Below are positions 22,851 through 33,178 of a stretch of 61,336 nucleotides of DNA, one piece after another; the first letter of the stretch is position 1, and each line of letters starts with the position of its first letter. The stretch is from Guillardia theta CCMP2712 (Eukaryota > Cryptophyceae > Pyrenomonadales > Geminigeraceae): contig NW_005434671.1 of assembly GCF_000315625.1 (NCBI RefSeq), forward strand, positions 1,174,729 through 1,236,064. The letters are read 5' to 3'. The notes under the pieces were generated by a model. That model was not told the origin of the DNA and made no database searches. It was given only the letters and a program-made list of their open reading frames with translations. Position numbers and translations under genes: made by a program.

Positions 22851-24257
22851 TCAAAATTGAGGTTCTAAGCTCGTGTTGCGAGTAGTCGCGGACTTCTTGA
22901 CCGGTACCTGCAGCCCCCCCGGTACTACCTCCACCGAGTACGACCCTCGCTCCCGGATCGGGTTGAAAAGCTCGTGATGCTCCGCAACCCACTCCTGGCT
23001 CTTCTGGTGCAAGCTCTCCATGCTCGTCGTCGACGCAACCGTATCCTTGATCCCAAAGCTCTGCAGACTGCATCGCCTGAGTACCTGCTTGCCCTCGTCA
23101 GACCCTCGGACTGCTTCGGACATGGCGATGCACTAATATCACCCCGTCGCCTCTGACGCCATGCTTGACGTCCTTGACCAGGTCGTCTTGCAAGCTGCTC
23201 CTCCTGTCGACAGCCTTGCTGCCTTGGTTCAAGCTCACATGCAGGTCGATGGGCCTGTCGATGTCTCCGTACGGATCCAGCTGCGCCAGCACCCAAGCAC
23301 ACTCGCTCTCAGCCCCGGGCCCTCACACGCGCAGCAGAGCGCTGCCTTACCTGCTGCCGATGCCTCTCCTCCTTGTCGTCGTCCCGCACGTGCAGCATGA
23401 GCATCCGGGAGACGAGGCCGACTTTCTTCTCTACGGAGTGCTCTTTCGAGCTCCTCTCATGCTTGTACTTGAGGTCGTGCCCTAGCCACTCGTTTGTTAC
23501 TTCACAGTGTCTCACGTACTCGTGATCCGCTGGCTTCACGCCCTCCACCCGCATCCCAAAGTACGTCCTGTACCCCTTGGTGTCCTTGAGGCTCCGCACC
23601 TCTATCGTCGCCTCGACCGGTAGCGCCTTCCTCCCCGCCTGCTGGCTCTTGCCGTACAGCAGCATGCTCCCTGCCTCGCTCCGTCCCTCTCCGCGGATGC
23701 CCTCCAGCAGTCTGTCACGGTCCGCTGCCTTGGTGGCCGGGCCCAGCAGCTGCCTGTCCTTGCCCTTGTCAGCATCGACGGAGTCCTACAGGCTTGCTCC
23801 TCCTGCCTTACCTGAGCGGGAGGCCTGCGTCCGGCACTTGACCGAAGAGCTTCTCGAAGGGCTTGTTGGCGACGAGCAGCATGGGCTCGCCATCGGGGCT
23901 TTTCTTGAGGCCGACGGCGAAGGGGGTCTGGGCTCTGAAGTCGGAGCTGGCCTGGATCATGTCGATTTCGCGGAGGAAGCGGAAGTTTGCGTCGGCGATA
24001 CCTGTTGTCTTTGTCTGCTTTCTTGGAGTTTTCACGTTTGCAGGCTCTTGAGGAAACAGATCGTTCTTTTGCCGTATGTTACGTGTCTGTATCTTGGCAG
24101 GCTCGCAACAACGTAGGAGGAAGCGCAGAGGGGGGAGGTCGGTGAGCTGCCATGGAGGCTGCGGGTTCGGATCGCTGTTCTGCGGATCCATTCTTGCAAG
24201 AGCAGATCTTGTTTTTCGTCGCTCAGGACAAGGTCTGCTGCTAGGGCGTTTCTTCAT
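22851..24257 (-). CDS. PAS-domain protein, cassette copy A
   Basis: Exons run from 24257 to 23812, 23753-23351, 23280-23143 and 23094-22851, with introns of 58, 70 and 48 bp. The central part is a PAS fold: FRFLREIDM, TPFAVGLKKSPDGEPMLLVA, LLGPATKAADRDRLLEGI, MLLYGKSQQAGRKALPVEAT and YRTYFGMRVEGV. PAS domains sense small molecules or redox state or mediate pairing; no ligand residue is apparent and there is no LOV cysteine box. A conserved C-terminal module follows (LVKDVKHGVRGDG, RCSLQSFGIKDTVAS, NPIRERGSYSVEVVPGGLQ). The last 15 residues (KKSATTRNTSLEPQF) and the first 80 differ from the other copies. The N-terminal ATG is the first in frame; part of that exon may be spliced. Confidence 0.65.
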
Positions 24258-24379
24258 ATGGTGTCAAATAGAAAATTGTTTTCCTCGACCATATGTCTGA
24301 GACCTCACCAAGCAATCTCAGAATCACTTAACTTTTTTCGGACTCGGCATTGAAAAGGCTAGTCAAATCCCCGATCTTT

Positions 24380-24600
24380 TTTTTTGCGGAGTCGAATCCA
24401 GCGGCGCCGCGGCCCGGCCCGGCGGCAGCGTACGGTCCGGGTGCAGCATCACTGAGTGCCGGCGATGCGGCCGAGGGCCGGCACCCAGGCTGGTCCGATC
24501 ATCCCCGGGCCCGGCATGGACTGAGGTCGACTCAGGAGACCGTCGACGGGGCCGCTGCGCCGACGGGACACTCCGGCCCCGCGGTAAGCTTTGTGCAATG
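24380..24600. other. GC-rich spacer between cassette copies A and B
   Basis: This segment is far more GC-rich than its surroundings, with repeated GGCCCGGCCCGGCGG, CCGGCGATGCGG and GGGCCCGG motifs. It has no shared frame with the genes and no obvious element ends. It resembles the patches at 22660-22770, 15490-15560 and 26140-26185. Confidence 0.5.
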
Positions 24601-24626
24601 TGAATCATTTGGACTGAGAATTTTCA

Positions 24627-26027
24627 CTAATGGAGCATCAAAGGATGCTTAACCGGTACCTGCAGCCCCCCCGGTACTACCTCCACCGAGTACGACCCTC
24701 GCTCCCGGATCGGGTTGAAAAGCTCGCGATGCTCCGCAACCCACTCCTGGCTCTTCTGGTGCAAGCTCTCCATGCTCGTCGTCGACGCAACCGTATCCTT
24801 GATCCCAAAGCTCTGCAGACTGCATCGCCTAAGTACCTGCTTGCCCTCGTCAGACCCTCGGACTGCTTCGGACATGGCGATGCACTAATATCACCCCGTC
24901 GCCTCTGACGCCATGCTTGACGTCCTTGACCAGGTCGTCTCTGCTCCTCCTGTCGACAGCCTTGCTGCCTTGGTTCAAGCTCACATGCAGGTCGATGGGC
25001 CTGTCGATGTCTCCGTACGGATCCAGCTGCGCCAGCACCCAAACACACTCGCTCTCAGCCCCGGGCCCTCACACGCGCAGCAGAGCGCTGCCTTACCTGC
25101 TGCCGATGCCTCTCCTCCTTGTCGTCGTCCCGCACGTGCAGCATGAGCATCCGGGAGACGAGGCCGACTTTCTTCTCTACGGAGTGCTCTTTCGAGCTCC
25201 TCTCATGCTTGTACTTGAGGTCGTGCCCTAGCCACTCGTTTGATGTTTGACAGTGTCTCACGTACTCGTGATCCGCTGGCTTCACGCCCTCCACCCGCAT
25301 CCCAAAGTACGTCCTGTACCCCTTGGTGTCCTTGAGGCTCCGCACCTCTATCGTCGCCTCGACCGGTAGCGCCTTCCTCCCCGCCTGCTGGCTCTTGCCG
25401 TACAGCAGCATGCTCCCTGCCTCGCTCCGTCCCTCTCCGCGGATGCCCTCCAGCAGTCTGTCACGGTCCGCTGCCTTGGTGGCCGGGCCCAGCAGCTGCC
25501 TGTCCTTGCCCTTGTCAGCATCGACGGAGTCCTACAGGCTTGCTCCTCCTGCCTTACCTGAGCGGGAGGCCTGCGTCCGGCACTTGACCGAAGAGCTTCT
25601 CGAAGGGCTTGTTGGCGACGAGCAGCATGGGCTCGCCATCGGGGCTTTTCTTGAGGCCGACGGCGAAGGGGGTCTGGGCTCTGTAGTCGGAGCTGGCCTT
25701 GGTTCTGTCAACCTCGCAGAGGAAGCGGAAGCTTGCGTTTGCGATTCTAGTAGGCTTGTTCTGCATAGGAGATCTCTGTGCCTGAGTATGCAAACTGCTT
25801 GTATGTACATTTCGTGGCGTCAGATTGTTGTCAGCAATGTCTTGTCTCACTTCAGCAGCCTGGAAACGATTGTGATGCACTAGGTGGGATCTTTTAATTG
25901 TTTTGGATTCGCAGCATTTTGGGATGATGGATGGAAGAGGAAAGATATCGCCCAAAGACCATTGGGGAGTCACTGACGTGTCCTGTTCTTTCCTGGAATC
26001 CCCTCCCCTGCAGTCGCACTGCAGCAT
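24627..26027 (-). CDS. PAS-domain protein, cassette copy B
   Basis: It has the same four-exon layout as copy A (26027-25558, 25499-25097, 25026-24895, 24836-24627). Introns 1 to 3 are almost base-for-base the same as in A. A 6-base in-frame deletion turns SLQDD of copy A into RDD here, as in copy C. The exchange CEVTNEW to CQTSNEW is shared with C and D. The N-terminal 95 residues are unique until FRFLCEVDRTK. The protein ends KHPLMLH right after the shared VPV. Its start faces that of copy C, 208 bp away, so the two may share a promoter region. Confidence 0.65.
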
Positions 26028-26234
26028 GTTTAACAGCTGCCCGGTCTGTCGCTTCGCGTGCTGACGAGTCTCTTGGGCCGTGGGTACACATTTTCACTCA
26101 TCGGAATAATAAGTTTTTAGTTCAATTTAGTAGTCACCTGTGGCGGGCCCGGCTTCCGGGGTCCGAAAGCCCGGCCAAGAGGGCAAAAGTTGACTCTATA
26201 TGACTAGGTACGTCTCCCAGGAGCCGTACAACTC

Positions 26235-27527
26235 ATGCCACAAGGCAAACACGAAGAATGCGAGGCTGAACAGCAGCCCCCATGGCAGCTCACCGACCTC
26301 CTCCCTCTCCACTCCTTCCAACGTTGTTGCGAGCCTGCCAAGATACAGACACGAGTCGTGAAACAAAAAATTGACCCCCTCCCTATCTCCAAGCCTACCA
26401 CAACAGCTGACACAAGATTCCGCTTCCTCTGCGAGGTTGACAGAACCAAGGCCAGCTCCGACTTCAGAGCCCAGACCCCCTTCGCCGTCGGCCTCAAGAA
26501 AAGCCCCGATGGCGAGCCCATGCTGCTCGTCGCCAACAAGCCCTTCGAGAAGCTCTTCGGGCAAGTGCCGGACGCAGGCCTCCCGCTCAGGTAAGGCAGG
26601 AGGAGCAAGCCTGTAGGACTCCGTCGATGCTGACAAGGGCAAGGACAGGCAGCTGCTGGGCCCGGCCACCAAGGCAGCGGACCGTGACAGACTGCTGGAG
26701 GGCATCCGCGGAGAGGGAAGGAGCGAGGCAGGGAGCATGCTGCTGTACGGCAAGAGCCAGCAGGCGGGGAGGAAGGCGCTACCGGTCGAGGCGACGATAG
26801 AGGTGCGGAGCCTCAAGGACACCAAGGGGTACAGGACGTACTTTGGGATGCGGGTGGAGGGCGTGAAGCCAGCGGATCACGAGTACGTGAGACACTGTCA
26901 AACATCAAACGAGTGGCTAGAGCACGACCTCAAGTACAAGCATGAGAGGAGCTCGAAAGAGCACTCCGTAGAGAAGAAAGTCGGCCTCGTCTCCCGGATG
27001 CTCATGCTGCACGTGCGGGACGACGACAAGGAGGAGAGGCATCGGCAGCAGGTAAGGCAGCGCTCTGCTGCGCGTGTGAGGGCCCGGGGCTGAGAGCGAG
27101 TGTGCTTGGGTGCTGGCGCAGCTGGATCCGTACGGAGACATCGACAGGCCCATCGACCTGCATGTGAGCTTGAACCAAGGCAGCAAGGCTGTCGACAGGA
27201 GGAGCAGAGACGACCTGGTCAAGGACGTCAAGCATGGCGTCAGAGGCGACGGGGTGATATTAGTGCATCGCCATGTCCGAAGCAGTCCGAGGGTCTGACG
27301 AGGGCAAGCAGGTACTCAGGCGATGCAGTCTGCAGAGCTTTGGGATCAAGGATACGGTTGCGTCGACGACAAGCATGGTGAGCTTGCACCAGAAGAGCCA
27401 GGAGTGGGTTGCGGAGCATCGCGAGCTTTTCAACCCGATCCGGGAGCGAGGGTCGTACTCGGTGGAGGTAGTACCGGGGGGGCTGCAGGTACCAGTCAGG
27501 ACCCTATCCATAGACGATTGCACGTGA
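26235..27527 (+). CDS. PAS-domain protein, cassette copy C (inverted)
   Basis: This is the only copy on the plus strand: exons 26235-26590, 26649-27051, 27122-27253 and 27312-27527. The N-terminus MPQGKHEECEAEQQPPWQLT shares PPWQLTDL and CCEPAKIQTR with copy A, so the related region reaches further upstream than in copy B. The PAS core and C-terminal module match the others almost exactly. The ending VRTLSIDDCT is unique. Membrane segments are absent. Its function is unknown beyond the PAS fold. Confidence 0.65.
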
Positions 27528-27820
27528 AGAAGCATCGTTGTGTCTGCTGATTTGGATCACTTGTTTTCTTAGAAGTGTATTTGTCCTTGCTTTTGTTTTT
27601 AAGTACATGATATTATGCTTGCTCTTACAATCTAGAATCCTTTGATTTCCAGTCATAGCTTATCATCATAGATGTTCATGGTTTCTCTTCACATAATGGC
27701 ACGGCCACCAGCTTCGGAATAGGCAACTTCACTCCCTCGTTATTTGCTGTTCATACTTGTGTTCGACATATACAGAGGATTGGCTTCAAGCAACTTTCCG
27801 TAACTGAAATGATGAAGTAG
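27528..27820. other. Spacer between converging copies C and D
   Basis: These 293 bp are AT-richer than the cassettes, with TTGTTTTCTTAG and TTTTTAAG stretches. They form the shared 3' region of two converging genes. No element ends or reading frame are visible. Confidence 0.4.
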
Positions 27821-29155
27821 TCAAAACAAAATAAGACAACCTTCAGGTTCATACTTCTCCGGCATCTTGACCGGTACCTGCAGCCCCCCCGGTACTACCT
27901 CCACCGAGTACGACCCTCGCTCCCGGATGGGGTTGAAAAGCTCGTGATGCTCCGCGACCCACTCCTGGCTCTTCTGGTCCAGGTTTACCATGCTTGTTGT
28001 CGACGCAACCGTATCCTTGATCCCGAAGCTTTCTAAACCGCACCTTCTGAGTACCTGCTTGCCCTCGTCAGACCTTCGGGTTCTCCCGTCAGGCGATCGA
28101 TGCATATCACCCCGTCGCCTCTGACGCCATGCTTGACGTCCTTGACCAGGTGAAGTTGACCTCTGATGTCGACTGTGCGTTTCCCCTTTTGGGATTTTAC
28201 CTGGACATCCTTTGCAGAGTCAACTTGCATGTATGGGTCGAACTGCAAGCTCAGCGCTCAGACACTGACATTGCAACGAAATGCGTCACTCACCGCCAGG
28301 CGCTCCTTCTTCTCCTTGATGTCGTCCCGCACGTGCTTCATGAGCATCCGGGACGCAAGGCCGACTGTTCTTTCAACTTTATCTTCCATTGACGCTTTGT
28401 GAAGCTTGTACTTGAGGTCGTGCTCTAGCCACTCGTTTGATGTTTGACAGTATCGCACATAGAAAAGATCCCTGACTTGAACATTCTTCAACCGCATCCC
28501 AAAGTACGTCCTGTACCCCTTGGTGTCCTTGAGGCTCCGCACCTCTATCGTCGCCTCGACCGGTAGCGCCTTCCTCCCCGCCTGCTGGCTCTTGCCGTAC
28601 AGCAGCATGCTCCCTGCCTCGCTCCTTCCCTCTCCGCGGATGCCCTCCAGCAGTCTGTCACGGTCCGCTGCCTTGGTGGCCGGGCCCAGCAGCTGCCTGT
28701 CCTTGCCCTTGTCAGCATCGACGGAGTCCTACAGGCTTGCTCCTCCTGCCTTACCTGAGCGGGAGGCCTGCGTCCGGCACTTGACCGAAGAGCTTCTCGA
28801 AGGGCTTGTTGGCGACGAGCAGCATGGGCTCGCCATCGGGGCTTTTCTTGAGGCCGACGGCGAAGGGGGTCTGGGCTCTGTGGTCGTAGCTGGCCTTGGT
28901 TCTGTCAACCTCGCAGAGGAAGCGGAAGCTTGCGTGAGTGGTCTTATTGTGTCTGGGCTGATCAGCGAGTTCAATGTCTTCTTGAGGAGGATCGTCTCTC
29001 GATCTGTCATGTGCTGGTCCCGTCTGAATCCTTGCAGGCTCGCAACAGCGGAAAAGGGAGCGGAGGGATAAGAAGTCGGTGTACAGCCACGCATCGCTGT
29101 CTTGGGCTCCTGTTTTGATCGCCTTATCTCTAGGTTCACAATCGATGCATTCCAT
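27821..29155 (-). CDS. PAS-domain protein, cassette copy D (most divergent, mosaic)
   Basis: The exons are about 29155-28755, 28696-28294, 28242-28111 and 28054-27821. The PAS core between about 28500 and 28900 is nearly identical to the other copies. The stretch 28150-28490 has diverged strongly (VRDLFYVRYC, KASMEDKVERTVGL, FDPYMQVDSAKDVQVKSQ) yet keeps frame and domain order, which argues for a working gene under selection. The ATG at 29155 gives MECIDCEPRDK. The frame continues upstream through a hydrophobic stretch (PLVLLASVLLTAVLYFLCC) that could be a signal anchor if an earlier start or exon exists. The ending KMPEKYEPEGCLILF is unique. Confidence 0.6.
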
Positions 29156-29390
29156 AGCGTGTAAAGATTGGCAGCAAAGGAAATACAAGACAGCGGTAAG
29201 TAGCACACTAGCTAAGAGAACCAGAGGGAATGGAGTGAGAGTCAAGGGAGGATGATGTGTGCGAGGGGACGGTCCGGAGCAGTAAGAGAGGGGGCGTAAA
29301 GAGAGAAGACGGTTGAAGGATAGAGGAGGGCAAGGCACGATGGAGAGATGCAGTAGCGATGGAATGTGAGAACTGACAGTGGAGGAGAGG

Positions 29391-29503
29391 GAGGAGGGGC
29401 AGGAGAGGAGGAGTAGGAGAGGAGGGGCAGGAGAGGAGGGGCAGGAGAGGAGGGGCAGGAGAGGAGGGGCAGGAGAGGAGGGGCAGGAGAGGAGGGACAG
29501 GAG
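29391..29503. repeat. Short tandem repeat, about 7 x 15 bp
   Basis: The unit GAGGAGGGGCAGGAG repeats about seven times with one or two changes, upstream of PAS copy D. It is followed at 29572-29595 by TAGGGGTAGGGGTGGGTACC, one of the recurring G-rich motifs. The rest of 29156-29901 shows no supported gene. Confidence 0.8.
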
Positions 29504-29901
29504 TTAAGGAGGCCCAACAGCTATGACGCTGTCGTAGCCATTTCCGAAAGATTTCAACGAAACAGGAAGATGTAGGGGTAGGGGTGGGTACCCCGCCTCA
29601 TCCACTTTCTGTCAGAATCACTCAATGGACCAGGTCATGGAACAGGTTCAGTTGACAACTGGAGGGGTAGTGGAGGATGCCGTGGGAAAGTGTTTCAACG
29701 AAGATAGACAGCTTTTTAAAATGTCTGTTTGGGAGGGAGGAGTCACGGAGGGGGAGCAGCAGCAGTGAAGTGAGGTAGAGGAAGTCACTGATCAGCATTT
29801 CAATCACATACTGGCAGCATCTCAATCACATCACTTCGATACCTTCACATGGCTACCATCAAGTGATGTTTATTGTAGTTATCCTTACATTCACCTCGCA
29901 A

Positions 29902-32049
29902 TCAGTAGACCTTCGTCTCCTCCGATTCCGTCGAAACAGAATCACTCCTAGAGCTCCCAGAACTACGATCAAGTTCGACCAGCTTCTGTTTGAAAATCTC
30001 CAGCTCGCCAGCAGCCATTTTGTAGGGCGAGAAGTTAAGGTCAGGGAAAGATCTTTCTCGGACCTGAGGAACAAAAACTAGATCAGGTCCTTACACCACA
30101 AGCTGCCCAAGGACCTCTCGTCGGAACTCCTTCAGAGCCTCGTTGATTGTGACTCCGACCGAGCTGGGTAAGGTGAGGTGAGGTTTCGAAGAGAGCAGCG
30201 GCATTTTGATGAAGAGGGCTCGATATCAGGTCATGAGGTTCGAAACAAGAAGACGGGGTGGGGAAATGCTAAGAGGAGGATGGGAAATTAGATGATTGTC
30301 ACCTGAATTGTTTGCAAAACTTTGGAGTCACTTTGGCATGGTGAGGGTGCTGCATCATGCCTAGCAGGTCATGATAGACCAGCACTTGACCACTGCAGAC
30401 TTTCTTTCATTCTCGTTTCAGGTCATACATGTCTGACCTTGTGTGCATCCCAGCGCCGATTCCTATCGTTGGGACTGAGATTCTTTCTGTCACCTCCTTT
30501 GCCACCTGGACACGCGCCTGTTACATCAACTAACTCAGACTCAAGATGAGTACCTCGGCTGGCACACATTCTAGTACAATGGCAAACACTCCGGCGTTCA
30601 CCAGTTGTCGGGCTTGTTCAATCAGCGATACTGCCTGTTTCTCTCTTTCATGGACCTGAATTTCTTCATTTCCCTATCACCTGCTGAGCATGTTTGCCTT
30701 GGGCGCGAAACCCTCCAAGTGTTGAATAGCTCTGTGGAGTCAACCCGATATGCCCCATCACCTGTTTTATGTTACCCTGGGCTCTCGAAGAAGCCATCTC
30801 TTACTGCGATCCCCCCATTGACGAGCGTTTCAACTGTCCGAAGTCTTGCCGCATCTATAGAGCAATGGCAGGTCAGTTCCACACTGCGACGGCGCATTGA
30901 GAGAGCAGCACCAGCGCCCTCGAGTTTGATAGCTTCCATGCCACCCTCCTGTCAAATAGCATAAGATCGCTTCAGGGTGTAGCAACAAGTGAGAGTAGCT
31001 GCCTTCAAGAGCCTGTAGGCATTCCTCTGAGCTTCCTGTGCGCTGATCTACAAACAATAAGATCGGCCTCGTCATTCGCACTCTTGTTGTACCTCATAGC
31101 TTCCAAAGGGAAGGTCCCCTACCAACAACGGTCTTTTGCAGCCCCTTGAAACAGCTCTACCAGCAAGATCAATCATAACAGTTTTGAGGCATAAGTGTGA
31201 TTCCTGCAGTGATGCAATATTTCGTCAAATGTAACAGGCAGTGTTGTATCATAGCCTAGGACAACCATTCCCAGGGAATCGCCCACCAAGACCTTCAACA
31301 GTACATCATCAAATATTCAAACGTACTTTTGATTGCATACCACGTCAATTCCTGCAAGGTCAACATGGACAGCTGAAGGAAAATCGTACGCTGTCGCCTA
31401 CATGAGGTGATTGTCACATTAAGACCTTTTGTCGCAAAAGGTCCACGAGTGCTCACCATCGTAATGGGAATCTTCTTTGAGTACATCTTCTTCAGCTCTA
31501 CGATTGTAATGTCTGCAAAGCGTCTTACAGAATTTCCCTCAAAATCTTTTCACGACTGGAATGCTCTTCGCTGGCACTTGTTGCTTCTCCTTTGGTTGGA
31601 CGAGCGATGTAATTCTCTGGAGCACCCATGATGGCAGGCCCTGCAGCCAAGGGATTCCCCTTAGAGAAATATGACACCAGGTAATACAGCATCTCCACTT
31701 TGATCAGTATTTACACTCGTTTGCTTGTTTGCACCAGACCCCATGAGCTTTCGCACCATAGCCCTGAGTTCTTCTTCATTCATTGCATCGATGTCTTTCG
31801 TGGATGTCCTACCATTCAAACATAGGTTTCGATGCTATGGCAAACAAACATCACCAACCCTTGAAACCTTCTTGTTGTACAATTGATGAGCAGTCTGGAC
31901 GATCTCTCAGCTTTCCTATTCGCCTTGTCAAGACTGTCCCCACAACATTCTTCAAGGAAGAACCTCCATATTGATGACGTCTGTCCCCAATGCAACTTGG
32001 AGAGCAGCATACTAGGACGTAATGCTGTACAACACGTCATGCTACACAT
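29902..32049 (-). CDS. panB: Ketopantoate hydroxymethyltransferase (3-methyl-2-oxobutanoate hydroxymethyltransferase)
   Basis: PanB makes ketopantoate from 2-oxoisovalerate with methylene-tetrahydrofolate, the first step of pantothenate and CoA synthesis. Its blocks are unmistakable across several exons: [122 protein letters not shown] and FREVLG-type C-terminal helices ending at TGA 29902. Introns range from about 32 to 70 bp. The start at 32049 gives [20 protein letters not shown], a plausible mitochondrial presequence. About 120 residues before the enzyme core ([19 protein letters not shown]) are not normal for PanB and could be a fused or alternative first part. Confidence 0.85.
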
Positions 32050-32198
32050 GGTTGGCGTGCAAGCAAATCTTACCTCTCGACAGATTTCTCAAATGAAATG
32101 AGCTCACCATTAGAGCAAAAGAGTCTAGTTCTGCTCAGGGACAATTCAAGGTCTAGAAATGGACGTTTGTTAGCAAGTTGAAAGGATATTGAGCTGGC

Positions 32199-32345
32199 CT
32201 GACTGACTGACTGACTGACTGACTGACTGACTGACTGACTGACTGACTGACTGACTGACTGACTGACTTGACTGACTTGACTGACTTGACTGACTTGACT
32301 GACTGACTGACTGACTGACTGACTGACTGACTGACTGACTGACTT
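32199..32345. repeat. Microsatellite (GACT)n
   Basis: About 35 tetranucleotide units of GACT run here, interrupted in the middle by four GACTT variants about 10 bp apart. The repeat sits upstream of the panB start. Frames through it read Ser-Val-Gln repeats and are artefacts. Confidence 0.95.
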
Positions 32346-33178
32346 GCTGTCTGACTTGCTGCGGCAGCCCCCATTCCATTTCTTATGGAGAGGCGCATCT
32401 AGCATGTGAAATTGAAAGCAGTTTGCTCATTGTTTAAGTTTGAATTTACATTGACAAATATCAAAAACATTTTGAATACTCATACCGTCATGGAGATGCT
32501 ACCCCACCCTGATGTTGCATAACAAGTTGCCTCTAGAAGAGGGGGTGAAAGGGTATACTTTTTCACCCCTCACAGAGACCTATCAAAAGTGGCTCAAGTT
32601 GGGGGTAATGACCAAGAAGGGGTAGGGGTACTGTCCTAGACCAGGGGTGGGTCTCCGTCAGAGCAATTTTGAGTTGGGTGCGCCGTTGCTGCAGGACATG
32701 GCCTAGAAGACAGGCAGTGCGATGATGAGGAAAGACCGTGAGAGCCGAGACGATGAACAGAACAGAAGGACGAGGAGAACAAGAGGACGAGGAGAACAAC
32801 AAGACCGTTGGAGAATAAGAGGATTATAAGGATTATGAGGACCAGGAGATGATTCAGTGAAGAGGACGAGGAGGATGAAGATGACGAGGAGGGTGAGCCT
32901 GCCTGCCCTCAGTGGGTGAGAAGGATGAGCCTCCGATTATGGCTACAGAGAGTCGTGGATGTCGGCGAGGGGGTCGAGGCGGTAGAGGACCGTAGGCGGA
33001 TCAAGAGGATTGCGATTCACTATGTCAGTGAGAAAGCGCCAGAGCTGTTACTATCAGCTGCAGAAGATGCTATAGCATGCAATGAGGATGGGACCATTGC
33101 AAAATTGAATGCTGTTTGACGGGACTAACAAGGGCATGCTGCAGGCAGCGAGTTGACTTCTTCCTTGACTAGTCCGTC
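32346..33178. other. Intergenic region with G-rich motifs
   Basis: AGAAGGGGTAGGGGTACTG (about 32615) and related runs lie here, followed by purine-rich GAGGA repeats at 32770-32900. The stretch 32925-33117 could be a first exon of the following plus-strand gene (ATG 32925, MSLRLWLQRVVDVGEG), but I could not join it in frame. Confidence 0.4.

Noticed and set aside
22851-29155. Retrotransposon explanation for the PAS copies
   Set aside because: Introns are kept, there is no reverse transcriptase, LTR or poly-A tail, and ends differ.
22851-29155. LOV photoreceptor
   Set aside because: The flavin-binding N-C-R-F-L-Q box is absent; only a generic PAS fold can be claimed.
32070-32405. Frames of Ser-Val-Gln-Ser repeats
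   Set aside because: They come from the GACT microsatellite and have no flanking coding signal.
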